NCBI GenBank assembly: GCA_937896105.1
Contig: CALBKR010000102.1
Coordinates: 1-6,430, forward strand
DNA: 6,430 bases
Direction of reading: 5' to 3'
Origin: an uncultured Bacteroidales bacterium
GTDB taxonomy: Bacteria > Bacteroidota > Bacteroidia > Bacteroidales > Bacteroidaceae
The notes under the pieces are model-generated. The model had not been told where the DNA came from, searched no databases, and was given only the letters and a program-made list of their open reading frames with translations. Of the stretch, positions 5,533 to 6,430 are shown piece by piece. A program made the translations under genes and the position numbers. Numbering within the stretch: position 1 is the first letter of the stretch; every line of letters starts with the position of its first letter.

Positions 5533-6430
5533 TTGTCCCTGTAGTTATGGTTGATTATTACAAATGATGCGTTCCCGTTCTTCTCTCCGTTGGATATCTT
5601 CAATGTGACGGTTTCGTTCTCCTGTGGGCCGTTGTCGCTCTCAATGAAAAAGTATGAGATGCCATTTTCATCTGCCAGCGACGGCTCGAAGACTCTCTCG
5701 CCCTCCATTATCAGTTTGCAGCTGTATCTGTTGTCTGTCTTGTAGGGTATGACAATGTAGACCTGCTTGCCCGAGCGCCCTTTCATTGTGTATGTAGATG
5801 TCGCTCCCTGCTTAATGCATTTCTCGAAGATAGAGTAGTTGAAACGTGAATCGGAACCGTCGAGCAGTTCTCTCTCCGAGTTCTGCACTCTGCGCCCGTT
5901 CTTCAACTCGGTTATGAGCCTGTTGACTCCACGTTTCTTTACCTTGCCCGCTATCGGCAGGCAGTCGTTTGTCCTGTCCTGCAGCTCATCCATCAGGGTG
6001 AAGCTGTTCAGATGCTTCAGGAACTCATCCTGCGCCCGTTCCCAGCTTGCTTCGTCATTGTTCCTGAGCAACAGGACGGCATCACGCATCGTTGTAAGCA
6101 TATCCTCGCCATTCATCTCTACCGTCTGTGCCTGTAAAGATGTGCAGCCGATAGTGGCTACTGCCAAAAAGGCGATTGTTCTTGTTATATTCGCCTTTAT
6201 GGCCTCGGGCCATTGGCGCTCGAACTTCTCTAATGTATCTCTTCTTGTCATTGCCTGTCGTGGTTTTTGTTCACGTTCTGCTGTTGCGAGCCTTTCCATC
6301 TCCTTTTTTGCACATTCCGCGACCTCAATTGCTTTCGGGCGTTTTTCCTTTTCAAATGCAAGGCATCGGCTCAGCAGCCTGTTCAGCGCGTCGGCATCTC
6401 TGTTCGGCAGCATAGGGATAGGGGTGTCGG
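5529..6430 (-). CDS. Hanks-type Ser/Thr protein kinase with one membrane segment and an exported C-terminal domain (5' end outside window)
   Basis: The frame is open to the window edge (DTPIP precedes the Met at 6413), so this is the 3' part of a larger gene. Residues below count from that Met. Residues 1-40 are the last helices of a eukaryotic-like kinase C-lobe: DADALNRLLSRCLAFEKEKRP, with R25 matching the conserved subdomain XI Arg. A charged linker (41-75) leads to a hydrophobic segment at about 79-93 (TIAFLAVATIGCTSL) ending in LQAQT. The remaining 200 residues would be periplasmic: a helical part (about 100-190), then a probably beta-rich domain (STYTMKGRSGKQVYIVIPY onwards) ending FVIINHNYRDK. 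ATP-binding and catalytic loops lie off-window, so activity cannot be judged. The architecture is that of receptor kinases such as PknB/PrkC, though the exported domain is not PASTA and is unrecognised. Its stop overlaps the CHAT start. Confidence 0.75.
   Translation of the reverse strand, partial: DTPIPMLPNRDADALNRLLSRCLAFEKEKRPKAIEVAECAKKEMERLATAEREQKPRQAMTRRDTLEKFERQWPEAIKANITRTIAFLAVATIGCTSLQAQTVEMNGEDMLTTMRDAVLLLRNNDEASWERAQDEFLKHLNSFTLMDELQDRTNDCLPIAGKVKKRGVNRLITELKNGRRVQNSERELLDGSDSRFNYSIFEKCIKQGATSTYTMKGRSGKQVYIVIPYKTDNRYSCKLIMEGERVFEPSLADENGISYFFIESDNGPQENETVTLKISNGEKNGNASFVIINHNYRDK

Noticed and set aside
2065..5554. Numerous plus-strand reading frames of 60-120 codons across the kinase-CHAT cluster
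   Set aside because: They lie antisense to long minus-strand genes with clear domains and signal peptides, have Ser/Pro/Cys-rich low-complexity translations and lack starts with ribosome sites; they are shadow frames.
1..6430. Insertion sequences, CRISPR arrays, tRNA or rRNA genes
   Set aside because: I found no transposase-like frame, terminal inverted repeat pair, regularly spaced repeat or RNA-gene signature. The break near 685-714 has no mobile-element end on either side.

Overview
The window looks like DNA from a gut-type Bacteroidales genome joined, at about positions 685-714, to a short left end that reads more like a Firmicutes (Clostridia) genome. On the right (about 715-6430) I see a TAnnTTTG-like promoter box (TATCTTCG), start codons without Shine-Dalgarno sequences, Sec signal peptides and families common in Bacteroidales. 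On the left (about 1-700) I see a strong AAGGAGG ribosome site with a TTG start, an extended -10 promoter, an intrinsic terminator, and protein fragments whose closest remembered relatives are clostridial. No database search was possible, so all family names rest on recognised motifs.

Layout, left to right. 1-139: no gene that I can support. 140-451 (+): C-terminal part of an SGNH/GDSL-type hydrolase, followed by a terminator (461-489). 512-540: promoter candidate. 595-726 (+): first 40 or so codons of a Rossmann-fold/DUF2520-type protein, cut off abruptly. 520-1245 (-): N-terminal membrane part of a YbdG-like MscS-family channel, cut at the same place so that its pore and beta domain are missing. 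1335-1709 (+): complete FlK-like hotdog thioesterase with its own promoter and a 44-bp perfect hairpin terminator. 1767-1976: intergenic stretch with a second hairpin. 1977-6430 (-): a tight three-gene cluster read right to left.

The cluster is the most interesting part. It encodes (1) a Hanks-type Ser/Thr kinase, of which only the end of the C-lobe is in the window, followed by one membrane segment and an exported domain of about 200 residues; (2) a 750-residue exported protein with helical/TPR-like repeats and a C-terminal CHAT (caspase-like) protease domain with the His570/Cys640 dyad intact; and (3) an exported 429-residue protein that I do not recognise. Kinase and CHAT genes overlap by ATGA, and the third gene starts 13 bases after the CHAT gene. 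My inference is an envelope signalling or proteolysis module in which a cytoplasmic kinase is connected through the inner membrane to a periplasmic CHAT protease, with the third protein as a possible substrate, partner or effector.

The second notable point is the junction near 685-714, where two unrelated genes on opposite strands are both truncated within the same short stretch. It is either a metagenome assembly chimera or a real recombination, and it should be settled before the left end is interpreted.
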